In this document: in pieces, positions 32,817-40,865 of the stretch
How positions within the stretch are numbered: the first letter of the stretch is position 1
How the letters are laid out: the number at the start of each line of letters is the position of its first letter
NCBI GenBank assembly: GCA_040506895.1
Contig: JBEVVY010000001.1
Span: forward strand, 1,178,001 to 1,242,000
Source of the DNA: Sedimenticola_A sp040506895
Lineage (GTDB): Bacteria; Pseudomonadota; Gammaproteobacteria; Chromatiales; Chromatiaceae
Reading direction: 5' to 3'
DNA length: 64,000 nt
Program-made: the position numbers and the translations under genes
Notes under the pieces: generated by a model
Told to the model about the DNA's origin: nothing
The model's database searches: none
Seen by the model: the letters and a program-made list of their open reading frames with translations, nothing else

Positions 32817-32848
32817 AAAAACCGATTGTCGCATTTGCGACAATCGGT
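32817..32848 (-). promoter_or_regulatory. NifA site inside the glgC terminator hairpin
   Basis: The two 13-base arms 32821-32833 and 32836-32848 are perfect inverted repeats (ACCGATTGTCGCA / TGCGACAATCGGT, centre TT). They contain TGT-N10-ACA at 32827-32842, about 55 bases upstream of the nifE -24/-12 element. On the minus strand the hairpin is followed by a run of T, so it can also end the glgC transcript, whose gene stops at 32890. Confidence 0.85.
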
Positions 32849-32889
32849 CTGAAATGGAGGATCTGCGACGTACCGGGGAAACACGTCTC

Positions 32890-34110
32890 TCAATCGAAGA
32901 CATACCCTTTAGGTACCACTACGACGCCCTTTTCACTGATGGCGAAACGCTCAGCATCCCGCTCTGGATCAAAACCGATACGTGCACCCGGCGGAATCTT
33001 CACATCCTTGTCCACGATGCACCGCTCCAGTTCAGCACCGTCACCTACCTCCACGTTATTGAACAGGATCGAATCATGGATCATCGCCTCATCCCCGATT
33101 CTTACCTCTGGAAAAAGGATCGAATGCTGAACACCGCCACCGGCGATCACTACCCCACCCGCAGCGATGGAGTTTATAAAGATACCCTCGCTACCCGACT
33201 TACCGGGTACGGTGCGAGCAGGCGGGTACTGGGACTGGTAGGTCCGTATCGGCCAATCAGGCTGGTAGAGGTCCAGGGAGGGCACCGGATCGAGCAACTC
33301 CATGTTGGCCTCGTAGAAGCTGTCGAGTGTACCCACGTCGCGCCAATAACGATCCGGACTGACTCGCCCCGTATCCCCGCCAAAGGAATAGCCGTATACG
33401 CTACCGCCCTCTATCAGGCCGGGGATGATGTCTTTACCAAAATCATGACCGGAGTTGGAATTCAAGGCATCCTGCTCAAGCACCTCCAACAACATATCCA
33501 TGGAGAAGACATAGATCCCCATCGATACCAGGGAGTGCTCCTCGTCATCAGGTATCGGTGCAGGATCATCCGGTTTCTCCTCGAAGCGTTTCACGCGATC
33601 ATCTCCATCGACGGCCATCACGCCGAACTGTCTCGCCTCGGGCCGGGGTACTGCCATGCAGGCGACGGTCAGGCCGGCCTGCCGGGATTCGTGAAACTCC
33701 AGCATGGCAGCGTAGTCCATCCTATAGATGTGATCCCCGGACAGGATCAGCACCTTCTCCGCACCGCTACGCTTGAGCATGTACAGATTCTGATAGACCG
33801 CGTCGGCAGTACCTCCATACCAGCTGTCACCGGTCCGCATCTGCGGCGGCACCGCCGTAATGTACTCACCCAGTTCCGGATTGAGCAGCGACCAGCCATC
33901 GCGCAGGTGCTTCTGCAGGGAGTGAGACTTGTACTGGGTCAACACCAGGATGCGCCGCAGTCCGGAGTGTAGGCAGTTGACCAGGGCAAAATCTATGATG
34001 CGGTACTTACCCCCGAAAGGAACCGCCGGCTTGGCCCGATCCCTGGTCAGCGGACTGAGGCGGGACCCGTGTCCACCAGCCAGGATGACGGTCAAGGTAT
34101 TTTCAAACAT
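32890..34110 (-). CDS. glgC: Glucose-1-phosphate adenylyltransferase (ADP-glucose pyrophosphorylase)
   Basis: GlgC makes ADP-glucose for glycogen. The 406 residues show LAGGHGSRLSPLTRDRAKPA with the nucleotide-binding loop, FGGKYRIIDFALVNCLHSG, ILSGDHIYRMDY and the C-terminal beta-helix with a GARIGFD-like block. Length and motifs are normal. It lies on the minus strand upstream of the nifE operon, with a terminator that doubles as a NifA site. Glycogen could supply reductant and ATP to nitrogenase; the link is inference. Confidence 0.95.
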   Translation of the reverse strand: MFENTLTVILAGGHGSRLSPLTRDRAKPAVPFGGKYRIIDFALVNCLHSGLRRILVLTQYKSHSLQKHLRDGWSLLNPELGEYITAVPPQMRTGDSWYGGTADAVYQNLYMLKRSGAEKVLILSGDHIYRMDYAAMLEFHESRQAGLTVACMAVPRPEARQFGVMAVDGDDRVKRFEEKPDDPAPIPDDEEHSLVSMGIYVFSMDMLLEVLEQDALNSNSGHDFGKDIIPGLIEGGSVYGYSFGGDTGRVSPDRYWRDVGTLDSFYEANMELLDPVPSLDLYQPDWPIRTYQSQYPPARTVPGKSGSEGIFINSIAAGGVVIAGGGVQHSILFPEVRIGDEAMIHDSILFNNVEVGDGAELERCIVDKDVKIPPGARIGFDPERDAERFAISEKGVVVVPKGYVFD

Positions 34111-34445
34111 CTACATCTCTCCAAGTCTGTTTCATGAAAACTGCCTGCAATGCATGAGCAAGAAATAGGCCTGCATCCCCGATACCGCTATAAACCAAGG
34201 CAAAACGACGCTTTTTGGTGCGTCCGCATGCAGAGAAGCTGCACCAGCAAGGATAGCTATCAATCAGAAGCGCACTCGATCAGTGCAGTAACAGTGACTC
34301 TCCTTCTTTGCCGTACAGCGCCATGCACAACCTATCCGTACGCCCTACCCTCAATATGACACAGCTCTTTTTCCCATACCTGACAAGTAGTTATAAAGCT
34401 TGGCGAGCAGCACCAACGTCTCTCCCCCCTGTTTTATCGGCAACG
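34111..34445. other. Divergent intergenic region, glgC / ATP-grasp gene
   Basis: The stretch has no supported gene. It carries the glgC promoter side and, at the right end, a sigma-54 element for the plus-strand cassette. No TGT-N10-ACA site was seen, and a TGCACC half-site near 34241 is a weak hint of an NtrC-type site. Confidence 0.35.
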
Positions 34446-34461
34446 TGGAACGCTTCTTGCG
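34446..34461 (+). promoter_or_regulatory. Possible sigma-54 promoter of the ATP-grasp / peptidase cassette
   Basis: TGGAAC-GCTTC-TTGCG has GG and GC at the right distance, about 46 bases before the start at 34507. The -12 half ends in G instead of A/T, so the match is good but not perfect. Confidence 0.6.
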
Positions 34462-34506
34462 GATAGGGATATTCAAGACGAATGAGCTTATGAACAGGAG
34501 GTTACT

Positions 34507-35664
34507 ATGGTGCAGAAGCTTGCTACGGGTCTTGGTATTCATACGGGAAAGACCATCCTGCCTGTCCTCAACAGTGTGCCAACCCGACGGCTATACAATC
34601 ACGACATCATGCACTGTACTGCGGAAGAGGTTACGGGCAACGAGTTCTATTCGGCCCGGGCACTAGGCATGACCCAGGGTGAGGACATCATCCAACTCTC
34701 TCCACACCTGAAGCCAGAATGGCGAGCCATCTGTGCCCACTACGAGAGAGTCGGGCTGAACCACACCCAGCGGGTGGTGTGGAATACCAACCTCCAACAG
34801 ATTTCACTACATCCCAATTTTCAACCCTCCGTGTTCTTCTTCGGTCAGGATGAGTACCGTGCGCACCGGGATAAATCGTGGTCCGATGTGGTGGAGATCA
34901 CCAATTCAAAAAACAGCTTCATGGTACTGGCGAATGAGTTGGGCGTACCGGTTCCGGAGACGATCTGTTTCGAACGCGTAGATGAAATCACGGCAATAGA
35001 AGCCGAGTCGTTCACCTACCCCTGTTACCTGAAGGCGGCCATCTCCGTCTCCGGTGTGGGCATCTATCGTTGCGAACACATGAAGTCCCTGCTGCACGCG
35101 GTAAAGAGTTTCGATCCCTCTACTCCGGTACAGGTACAGGAGGAGGTGCGCACCGACTGCTTTCTTAATATGCAATACGAAGTCAAGGAAAACACATACA
35201 GGCGCCTGTTAACTAGTGAGCAGATCCTCGAAGGAACCGCCCACCAAGGCAACGTCTACCCTGCAAGGCATGAACCCTGGGAGGTAGTGGAGCCCATGGC
35301 CAAGTGGATGGCAGAACAGGGCTTCAAGGATGTCTTCGCTTTCGATGTGGCGGTCGTGGAGAAAGACAACGAGACACGCTACGTTGCCATCGAGTGCAAC
35401 CCCCGTTTTAACGGAGCATCCTATCCCACTGCCATCGCTATGAAACTGGATATCCCCGAGTGGGAGTCGCGCTATTTCAAGACCTGGCACACCAGCCTGT
35501 CCGGCATCGACCTCAAGGGACTCGAATATGATGCTACAACTGGTGAAGGCGTGGTCATCGTAAACTGGGGACCAATACTCGTCGGCAAGCTGATGATCAT
35601 GCTTGCCGGTCCAGAGCCAGTGCGGCAACGTCTCAAGGTAGAGCTCAATAAGCGACTGTGGTAA
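34507..35664 (+). CDS. ATP-grasp ligase of unknown substrate
   Basis: The 385-residue protein has an ATP-grasp fold from about residue 140 to 330. The ATP-binding Lys lies in YPCYLKAAISVSGVGIYRCE, and the metal-binding residues lie in VAIECNPRFNGASY. ATP-grasp enzymes ligate a carboxylate to an amine or thiol. The N-terminal 130 residues match no family that I recognise. AGGAGG lies before the ATG. The stop overlaps a possible GTG start of the following isoaspartyl peptidase, so a pair of peptide-making and peptide-cleaving enzymes is likely. It is much shorter than cyanophycin synthetase (about 870 residues). Confidence 0.75.
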   Translation: MVQKLATGLGIHTGKTILPVLNSVPTRRLYNHDIMHCTAEEVTGNEFYSARALGMTQGEDIIQLSPHLKPEWRAICAHYERVGLNHTQRVVWNTNLQQISLHPNFQPSVFFFGQDEYRAHRDKSWSDVVEITNSKNSFMVLANELGVPVPETICFERVDEITAIEAESFTYPCYLKAAISVSGVGIYRCEHMKSLLHAVKSFDPSTPVQVQEEVRTDCFLNMQYEVKENTYRRLLTSEQILEGTAHQGNVYPARHEPWEVVEPMAKWMAEQGFKDVFAFDVAVVEKDNETRYVAIECNPRFNGASYPTAIAMKLDIPEWESRYFKTWHTSLSGIDLKGLEYDATTGEGVVIVNWGPILVGKLMIMLAGPEPVRQRLKVELNKRLW

Positions 35665-35699
35665 CGATCTCTCAACATAAGAAACTGAAAGACAAATCG

Positions 35700-36635
35700 A
35701 TGGAAAACAATTTCTCACTAATGGTGCATGGGGGTGCGGGAGCACTCGACAATGTGAAAGACCAGAAGACCGCCCTGCGTTATATGGACAGTATCCGCAA
35801 TGTCCTTGAGCATGGCCGTGAAATACTCACGCTCGGCGGAAGCGCTTTGGAGGCAGCAGAAACCTGTGCGTCGTTGCTGGAAGATGACCCTATTTTCAAT
35901 GCCGGCTGCGGCTCCGTACTGAATGAAAACGGTAAGGTGGAGATGGATGCAGCCATCATGAATGGTCAGGACGTCTCCGCCGGCGCTGTCGCCGCTGTAA
36001 GCAATATTGCCAACCCGATTCAGCTAGCACGCCTTGTCATGGCTGTAAGCGAGCACGTGATGCTCATTGGTGAAGGCGCCATGCAGTTTGCCGACCATTG
36101 CGGCATGGTACGTATACCGGATCACTACTTCTTCACCGAAGACCGCATCGCCCAATTGGAAGAGGCACGACTGCAACACCGCATGATGCTGGACCACGAT
36201 AGTGACGAAGCGGACAGTGAAGATCAGAAATATGGCACCATCGGTGCCATTGCCCGCGACCCACAAGGCAACTTGGCCGCAGCCACTTCCACCGGCGGCA
36301 TCGTCAATAAGCGCCGGGGTCGCGTGGGGGATTCACCTATCATCGGAGCCGGCGTCTATGCAGACAACGAAACCTGTGCGGTCTCTGCCACCGGATACGG
36401 GGAAGACTTTATGCGCACCGCCCTGGCCAAGACCATCTCCGATGCCATCGATATGCGCGGGGACAATGCCAATTCTGCCGTGGCCTACGGCATCGAATAC
36501 CTGACCAGAAAGGTGAAGGGACGCGGCGGCGTGATCGTGATTGATTCACAGGGCCACTGCGCCAGTGGTTTCACTACCAAGAAGATGATCCACGGTTGGA
36601 TCGAGCATGGTGGTGAGAGCGTCGTTACCTTCTAA
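35700..36635 (+). CDS. iaaA: Isoaspartyl peptidase / L-asparaginase, Ntn-hydrolase type
   Basis: The enzyme cleaves beta-aspartyl dipeptides and asparagine and matures by autocleavage. The 311 residues start MENNFSLMVHGGAGALD and hold the HGGAG loop, FNAGCGSVLNENG, and the cleavage site in KYGTIGAIARDPQGN, where the Thr becomes the nucleophile. AAATSTGG follows. A GTG at 35658 is an alternative start that overlaps the ATP-grasp stop. It lies in an operon with the ATP-grasp gene and overlaps the convergent gene at 36632 by four bases. A role in releasing stored nitrogen is inference. Confidence 0.85.
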   Translation: MENNFSLMVHGGAGALDNVKDQKTALRYMDSIRNVLEHGREILTLGGSALEAAETCASLLEDDPIFNAGCGSVLNENGKVEMDAAIMNGQDVSAGAVAAVSNIANPIQLARLVMAVSEHVMLIGEGAMQFADHCGMVRIPDHYFFTEDRIAQLEEARLQHRMMLDHDSDEADSEDQKYGTIGAIARDPQGNLAAATSTGGIVNKRRGRVGDSPIIGAGVYADNETCAVSATGYGEDFMRTALAKTISDAIDMRGDNANSAVAYGIEYLTRKVKGRGGVIVIDSQGHCASGFTTKKMIHGWIEHGGESVVTF

Positions 36636-37579
36636 ACACCGTATGGCCGCTCTTCCCACGATCTCAACACCTTGAGATCCCGGGGCGGCAGGTAGTCGTA
36701 GGCGCCGACCTGGTCCTGCAACACGGCATCCGCCAGTTCGTAGTTGGAGGCCTTGCTCGTCAGCAGCATGAAGTACCATGCAAATGGATAGCCAAAATCG
36801 TGGTCATAGCTGTGAATGGCATTGGCCAGTTCCGCCCCGTTCAGGGCACCGCTGGCTGGAAGTATTGGAAGATCACCAGCGTAGACTGTAATGGGCTTGC
36901 CACTCATGCGGCACTCACCTTCGCTGTCCATATACTCACGCAGCGCCAGCACCCAGTAACGGCAGAAGTGTCCCGACTCGGAGGCACTGCTCTCGGACCA
37001 GTCCTCGAAGAAACGTCGCAGGTTATAAAGCGCCTGGTTCTCCCTTGGGGACTCGTTGAGGAGCTTGCCGATCTCGGTTAATCGTCTGAAACGATAGAAG
37101 GGCTTCCCTACGGGTTCCGGTTCCAGTCTCGGATAATCGAGAGGGTCCACGAACTCGTCGAGGGTGTCGGGAAACCAGTCCCGATCAACCATGGCCCGAT
37201 CCAGAACTTCCTGCAACTCCTCTACCTCCAGTTGCATGAAGTCGCTGGCGCCGTCACCCGTGGGAATGGTGAAGTAGTGAGTGGTGCCCGCATAACGGGT
37301 AACGAAATAGCCCTCGTCCATGTAACGGGCCAACAGGCCTTCGAGGTCGTCTTCCATCTGCTCCTCGGCCCACTGCTCCAGGTTCTCGGCAACCGGACGA
37401 TACTCACGGTCCACCACACCGCCAAGACGGTGCCAGTTGCCGCGATTCAAGACATGTTCGCACTCCAGCTCCGGCATCAGGGTACGCAACCGGAGATTGA
37501 GTACATTGATACCTGCAGTGGGCTCGGCGGAATCACAGACCCGCTTTAGCTCATCGACGGAAATAGCGGGCCCGGCCAT
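36632..37579 (-). CDS. Nif-operon protein of unknown function
   Basis: From the ATG at 37579, which overlaps the preceding TGA (TGATG), the 315-residue protein starts MAGPAISVDELKRVCDSAEP. It is acidic, soluble and without metal motifs. A segment WHRLGGVVDREYRPVAEN and a FAWYFMLLTSKASNYELADA block are notable. It lies last in the nifH operon after the TrpD-like gene, a place where Azotobacter-type clusters also carry unknown genes. I do not recognise the family. Confidence 0.65.
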   Translation of the reverse strand: MAGPAISVDELKRVCDSAEPTAGINVLNLRLRTLMPELECEHVLNRGNWHRLGGVVDREYRPVAENLEQWAEEQMEDDLEGLLARYMDEGYFVTRYAGTTHYFTIPTGDGASDFMQLEVEELQEVLDRAMVDRDWFPDTLDEFVDPLDYPRLEPEPVGKPFYRFRRLTEIGKLLNESPRENQALYNLRRFFEDWSESSASESGHFCRYWVLALREYMDSEGECRMSGKPITVYAGDLPILPASGALNGAELANAIHSYDHDFGYPFAWYFMLLTSKASNYELADAVLQDQVGAYDYLPPRDLKVLRSWEERPYGV

Positions 37580-38574
37580 CAGATAGCCTCCCGTTCCGCA
37601 GAGGCGTGGTGTCGCTCTTGCCACCAAACCCTTGCCAAGCGGTGTGCTGACTCGGAGTCTGACTCCAGGTCAAGTGCCTTGATTACCAACGCCAGGGTAC
37701 CGGCCACCGCATCTTCACCATAGCCATCTTCCGCATCTCCTTCCCACACGGCGCGGAAGTGATTCAGGTTAAGTTTTTCTGGTTTCGTTTCGGTTCCCGG
37801 TCTGGTCATCTGTTGCCACACGTCATGCCAGGGACGCCCGCCCGACAATCCATAGAGTTCTACGCTGCGATCGGGGACTCGTTCCAGCTCGCCACCCTCA
37901 CCTTTACACATAAGTGCATTGGGTTGCTCAAGAAGCTCTGCGGCACGCTGATGGATCTCGGCAAAATTGGGGTGAAAAACCCCCATCAACGAGAGTGGTG
38001 CGGAAAACGGGTTCAGCATACGGGCTACTGTCTGCAGTGGTGACCTGAGGCCTGTCAGCTCCCGTGTACGCATCAGCTGGGTGGTCAGGGCCGACATCTT
38101 ACTAATGGGCAGATAGGAGAAGCCGTGCTCCTTGAGTTGGTGCTGGGCATCTTTCAGTGATGTAGCAGGCGTCATATCCAGCACATCAAGCGCATCGGGC
38201 ACGTAGAGCCGCTCATCACTCCAGTTCATTCCGTGCATCACTACCGGATAACCCCGGCCCACCACTACCAGTGCAGCCAACAGGAACCAGGGAAGCTGCC
38301 GCTTCTTTCCTGCATAGGCTGCCCAGTCGATAGCCGGCACCAGGTGATCCTGTGGAACTGGCAGACTTTCACGAAGTGCCCGTGTAAAGCCGGCCAACTC
38401 TTCCGCTGATGCCTCTTTTACCCGCATCAGCATCAGGAAGGCGCCAATCTGCTCAGGCTCAACATCATAGCAGCTGATCATCTGCATCGCCTCGTAAGCC
38501 TGCTGCTCGGTAAGGGAACGCATACCGTTGCGCCCCTTGCCGAGAATCTGGATATATTGTGCGAAAGGATGCAT
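37579..38574 (-). CDS. TrpD2/YbiB-type phosphoribosyltransferase-like protein
   Basis: The 331 residues resemble the YbiB branch of the anthranilate phosphoribosyltransferase superfamily: a helical N-terminal domain with LTEQQAYEAMQMISCYDVEP and EQIGAFLMLMRVKEASAEEL, and a C-terminal domain with YPVVMHGMNWSDERL. The canonical PRPP-binding GTGGD motif is absent (the place reads VVVGRGYPVVMHG). YbiB binds nucleic acids and lacks the enzyme activity. The gene lies in the nifH operon between the LRV Fe-S gene and the unknown at 36632. Confidence 0.75.
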   Translation of the reverse strand: MHPFAQYIQILGKGRNGMRSLTEQQAYEAMQMISCYDVEPEQIGAFLMLMRVKEASAEELAGFTRALRESLPVPQDHLVPAIDWAAYAGKKRQLPWFLLAALVVVGRGYPVVMHGMNWSDERLYVPDALDVLDMTPATSLKDAQHQLKEHGFSYLPISKMSALTTQLMRTRELTGLRSPLQTVARMLNPFSAPLSLMGVFHPNFAEIHQRAAELLEQPNALMCKGEGGELERVPDRSVELYGLSGGRPWHDVWQQMTRPGTETKPEKLNLNHFRAVWEGDAEDGYGEDAVAGTLALVIKALDLESDSESAHRLARVWWQERHHASAEREAI

Positions 38575-38576
38575 TT

Positions 38577-39341
38577 CTATGATTGCTCCTGTAGCCAGTT
38601 GTAACGCTCACGTACAAACGACCTGACATCTTCGTCTTCGTCGTCGAGCAACGGCTCGAGGTCCTTGTGGTGCGCTCTTTGGCACGCAGCAAGCCGCACC
38701 CGCCAATCCCGGTCCCGCAACAGATTGCGCAACGCGTCAGGTTCGATACGCTCCGCGACCACAAGGCGTATCTCCGCCGCCGAGTCGTGCATCATCAGGG
38801 CCAGGCTTTCCTGGGGGAGCCGTTTCGCTACAGTCTTGCGAACCTCTCGGTCCGGGTCGGCGATCATCCTGAACAGCCGTCCTATACTCAAGCGTTTTGC
38901 CACGTACTGGCGTACCAGGTAGTCCTCGTCGGTTACCAGTTGTTCGAGTTGCTCCACAGGAAGCCTGTCGGCGACGGTAATACGAACCTCGCGATCTGGA
39001 TCTCGAATAAGCGAGGTCAATGCCTCAACCGGCAGCCGGTATGCCAGGACCCGCCGTACCACCTCATCCGGATCATCCAGCATCTCCATCAGCCGTTTCC
39101 AGGAGAGGTAACGGGCGGCGATAGCCCGACGCTCCCAGAATTCATCTCCGGCGTAGAGATCTGCCAGGTCAGGATTATTCTTAAAAAAATTCGCTATCTG
39201 CCTGCCGCTGATAACCCGAACACAGGAGACGCCGGGGATGCAGCGCCCGGCACGCAGACGGTCACTACGATGGGGACAATCCAAACAGTCCGCCCTGGGT
39301 GTCAGGTCCTCCTCTTCCTTGCTCATCGCCTGGCTTGTCAT
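38577..39341 (-). CDS. LRV (leucine-rich repeat variant) Fe-S protein
   Basis: The 254 residues begin with a four-Cys segment (ADCLDCPHRS at about 18-27 and GRCIPGVSC at about 32-40) for a [4Fe-4S] cluster. About eight LRV repeats of 24 residues follow, with consensus LP.E.L..L..D.D..VR..VA.R (for example LPVEALTSLIRDPDREVRITV). This is the Azotobacter LRV protein type, found next to nif genes. Its role is unknown. The ATG at 39341 overlaps the previous stop by four bases (ATGA). Confidence 0.9.
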   Translation of the reverse strand: MTSQAMSKEEEDLTPRADCLDCPHRSDRLRAGRCIPGVSCVRVISGRQIANFFKNNPDLADLYAGDEFWERRAIAARYLSWKRLMEMLDDPDEVVRRVLAYRLPVEALTSLIRDPDREVRITVADRLPVEQLEQLVTDEDYLVRQYVAKRLSIGRLFRMIADPDREVRKTVAKRLPQESLALMMHDSAAEIRLVVAERIEPDALRNLLRDRDWRVRLAACQRAHHKDLEPLLDDEDEDVRSFVRERYNWLQEQS

Positions 39342-39604
39342 TCGTCTTCGATCTCTGCGACAACGAGACCACTGGCTGAGTCCAGGTTGTGGGTAAAGCC
39401 CAGACAGTGGTTACTGCTATCGACCAGGTAGAGATTGAACTGGGCATGTTCGGCCACAGGCTTTGCGGCGATCACGTCATCATCCATGCAGTAGGTGAAG
39501 TGAATCTCCGGGTAGCGCTCTCGCAACTGGTGATCGATACCGCTGCCAATAGACTGGTCATCCAGCCATGTGCTGATTTCACTGAGTTGCTGCTGGGAGA
39601 TCAT
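39338..39604 (-). CDS. Small nif-operon protein (DUF6129-like)
   Basis: The 88-residue protein starts MISQQQLSEISTWLDDQSIG and contains YPEIHFTYCMDDDVIAAKPV and NLYLVDSSNHCLGFTHNLD. Similar short proteins are encoded after NifY/NafY in gammaproteobacterial nif operons. It overlaps both neighbours by four bases, so it is a real operon member. The function is not known. Confidence 0.7.
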   Translation of the reverse strand: MISQQQLSEISTWLDDQSIGSGIDHQLRERYPEIHFTYCMDDDVIAAKPVAEHAQFNLYLVDSSNHCLGFTHNLDSASGLVVAEIEDE

Positions 39605-40308
39605 GCCTCAACCTCCTCCTGCTCGAAACGAATGCGCTCTTCGGGAGACTGGCCCATCACCTTGGCCAACCAGGGTGGGGCCGTATCTCCGATTACACCC
39701 TGCAGTTCCGCGATCTCTTCGCGAGACGGTACCGCCTTGGGTTTCTTGATGGGGTGTACTCCCGCTCTCACCACCTTGGCCGCTGCAGGGCCACCGATGG
39801 AGCCAACGAACAACAATTGGCAATCCTTGATGATGGAGGCGCGATAGCCGTTCTTGTCACCATTGGCCTGACTGTCGTCTATGGAACGGATATCCACCAG
39901 ACGGCTCTCGGTCTTCGAGACCTGGTAGACCAGGAATCGCCGGCAGGAACCGAAGTGGCCATCCAGCATCTCACCCTTGTTGGATGCACAGGCCACGCGA
40001 ATACTGTTGGGCATGTCACCTTCCGTGTATGCCTCGATCTCGGGCAGCGGCTCTGCCTCGATAACGGTCTCCCCTTTCAGGAAACCCAGGGCGCTCTCCA
40101 GCGCCGCCTTGTCGATATCGGAAAACTCACCGTCGGCCGCGGACTTCAGGCTCTTTATTGTCAGACCTGAGAGTTTTTTCTTGTTGGGAGGCAGACCTAT
40201 CGCATCATCGAGAACTTTGAGCAGCCTCGCTGCATCCGTTTCCGGTATATCGCGGGCCGCCAATCCAATGCGCAATGCTATGTCGTTGCTGATCGTGGTT
40301 GCGCCCAT
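39601..40308 (-). CDS. nafY: NafY/NifY, FeMo-co-binding chaperone
   Basis: NafY holds apo-MoFe protein open and binds FeMo-co before insertion. The 235 residues have the helical N-terminal domain (about 1-95: IALRIGLAARDIPETDAARL and TIKSLKSAADGEFSDIDKAA) and a NifX-type core (about 100-225) with EMLDGHFGSCRRFLVYQV, whose His fits the cofactor ligand in Azotobacter NafY. The tail PPWLAKVMG matches NifX-type endings. It lies between the ferredoxin and the DUF6129-like gene. Confidence 0.9.
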   Translation of the reverse strand: MGATTISNDIALRIGLAARDIPETDAARLLKVLDDAIGLPPNKKKLSGLTIKSLKSAADGEFSDIDKAALESALGFLKGETVIEAEPLPEIEAYTEGDMPNSIRVACASNKGEMLDGHFGSCRRFLVYQVSKTESRLVDIRSIDDSQANGDKNGYRASIIKDCQLLFVGSIGGPAAAKVVRAGVHPIKKPKAVPSREEIAELQGVIGDTAPPWLAKVMGQSPEERIRFEQEEVEA

Positions 40309-40343
40309 TGAAACCTCCTAAGCTTAGTCTGAGCCTTATCTAG

Positions 40344-40371
40344 CAGCAGGCCGGGAAACACCGGCCTGCTG
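40344..40371 (-). promoter_or_regulatory. Perfect hairpin between the ferredoxin and nafY genes
   Basis: Eleven base pairs (CAGCAGGCCGG/CCGGCCTGCTG) with a six-base loop, without a T-run. It may stabilise or process the nifHDK transcript. Confidence 0.6.
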
Positions 40372-40381
40372 TAGTAAGGGG

Positions 40382-40576
40382 TTATGCGGGAATGATGCAG
40401 TCGTCTTCCATGCAGACGTCCAGACACTGGGGCACGTCGTGCTCACCTTCACATTCGGTGCATCCATCGGCCTCGATCATGTAGACGCCCTTGAAGGGTT
40501 TGATGGACTTGGTGGGACATACCGGCTCGCAGTCACCGCAGGCGGTACATACATCTCTTACAATAGCTAGGGCCAT
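40382..40576 (-). CDS. Nif-linked 2[4Fe-4S] ferredoxin
   Basis: This 64-residue ferredoxin has CTACGDCEPVC near residues 10-20 and CTECEGEHDVPQCLDVC near 38-54. The eight-residue insertion in the second motif is typical of the Allochromatium-type (YfhL-like) family. It lies between nifT and nafY, as in Azotobacter and related bacteria, and probably transfers electrons in nitrogenase function or cofactor assembly. Confidence 0.92.
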   Translation of the reverse strand: MALAIVRDVCTACGDCEPVCPTKSIKPFKGVYMIEADGCTECEGEHDVPQCLDVCMEDDCIIPA

Positions 40577-40598
40577 GACAGCTCTCCTTCAATAACTC

Positions 40599-40811
40599 TT
40601 AAGCACGCTTGAAACGCAGGGTGGTAGGAAACGACGGTCTCGGACTGATGGGATCGATGTAGTACTTGGAACCGTCGGTCAGTTCCACCTCACCGCCCCA
40701 TGTATCCTCGGTATCGGTCTCCACCGTGGCGATCTCGTCCTCCTGGTCCTTCTTGGCGATATAGAACAGGAGTGCGCCATCATCTTTCACTCGTATCATC
40801 ACATTGGGCAT
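40599..40811 (-). CDS. nifT: NifT/FixU
   Basis: The 70-residue protein matches NifT: MPNVMIRVKDDGALLFYIAK, then GGEVELTDGSKYYIDP and a basic C-terminus. Its role is unknown; it often follows nifK. The ATG at 40811 is preferred over one nine bases upstream because of its family alignment. Confidence 0.93.
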   Translation of the reverse strand: MPNVMIRVKDDGALLFYIAKKDQEDEIATVETDTEDTWGGEVELTDGSKYYIDPISPRPSFPTTLRFKRA

Positions 40812-40832
40812 GGGAATCACTCCTCAATGACC

Positions 40833-40857
40833 CCGGTGGCGCATAGAGCGCCACCGG
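40833..40857 (-). promoter_or_regulatory. Perfect hairpin between nifK and nifT
   Basis: Ten base pairs (CCGGTGGCGC/GCGCCACCGG), loop of five bases, at the nifK end. No T-run follows on the minus strand. It belongs to a series of such hairpins in this operon. Confidence 0.65.
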
Positions 40858-40865
40858 TGTTCGTA

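Noticed and set aside
34150..34359. 69-codon frame between glgC and the ATP-grasp gene
   Set aside because: It has no ribosome site, a promoter region is expected here, and the composition is not gene-like.
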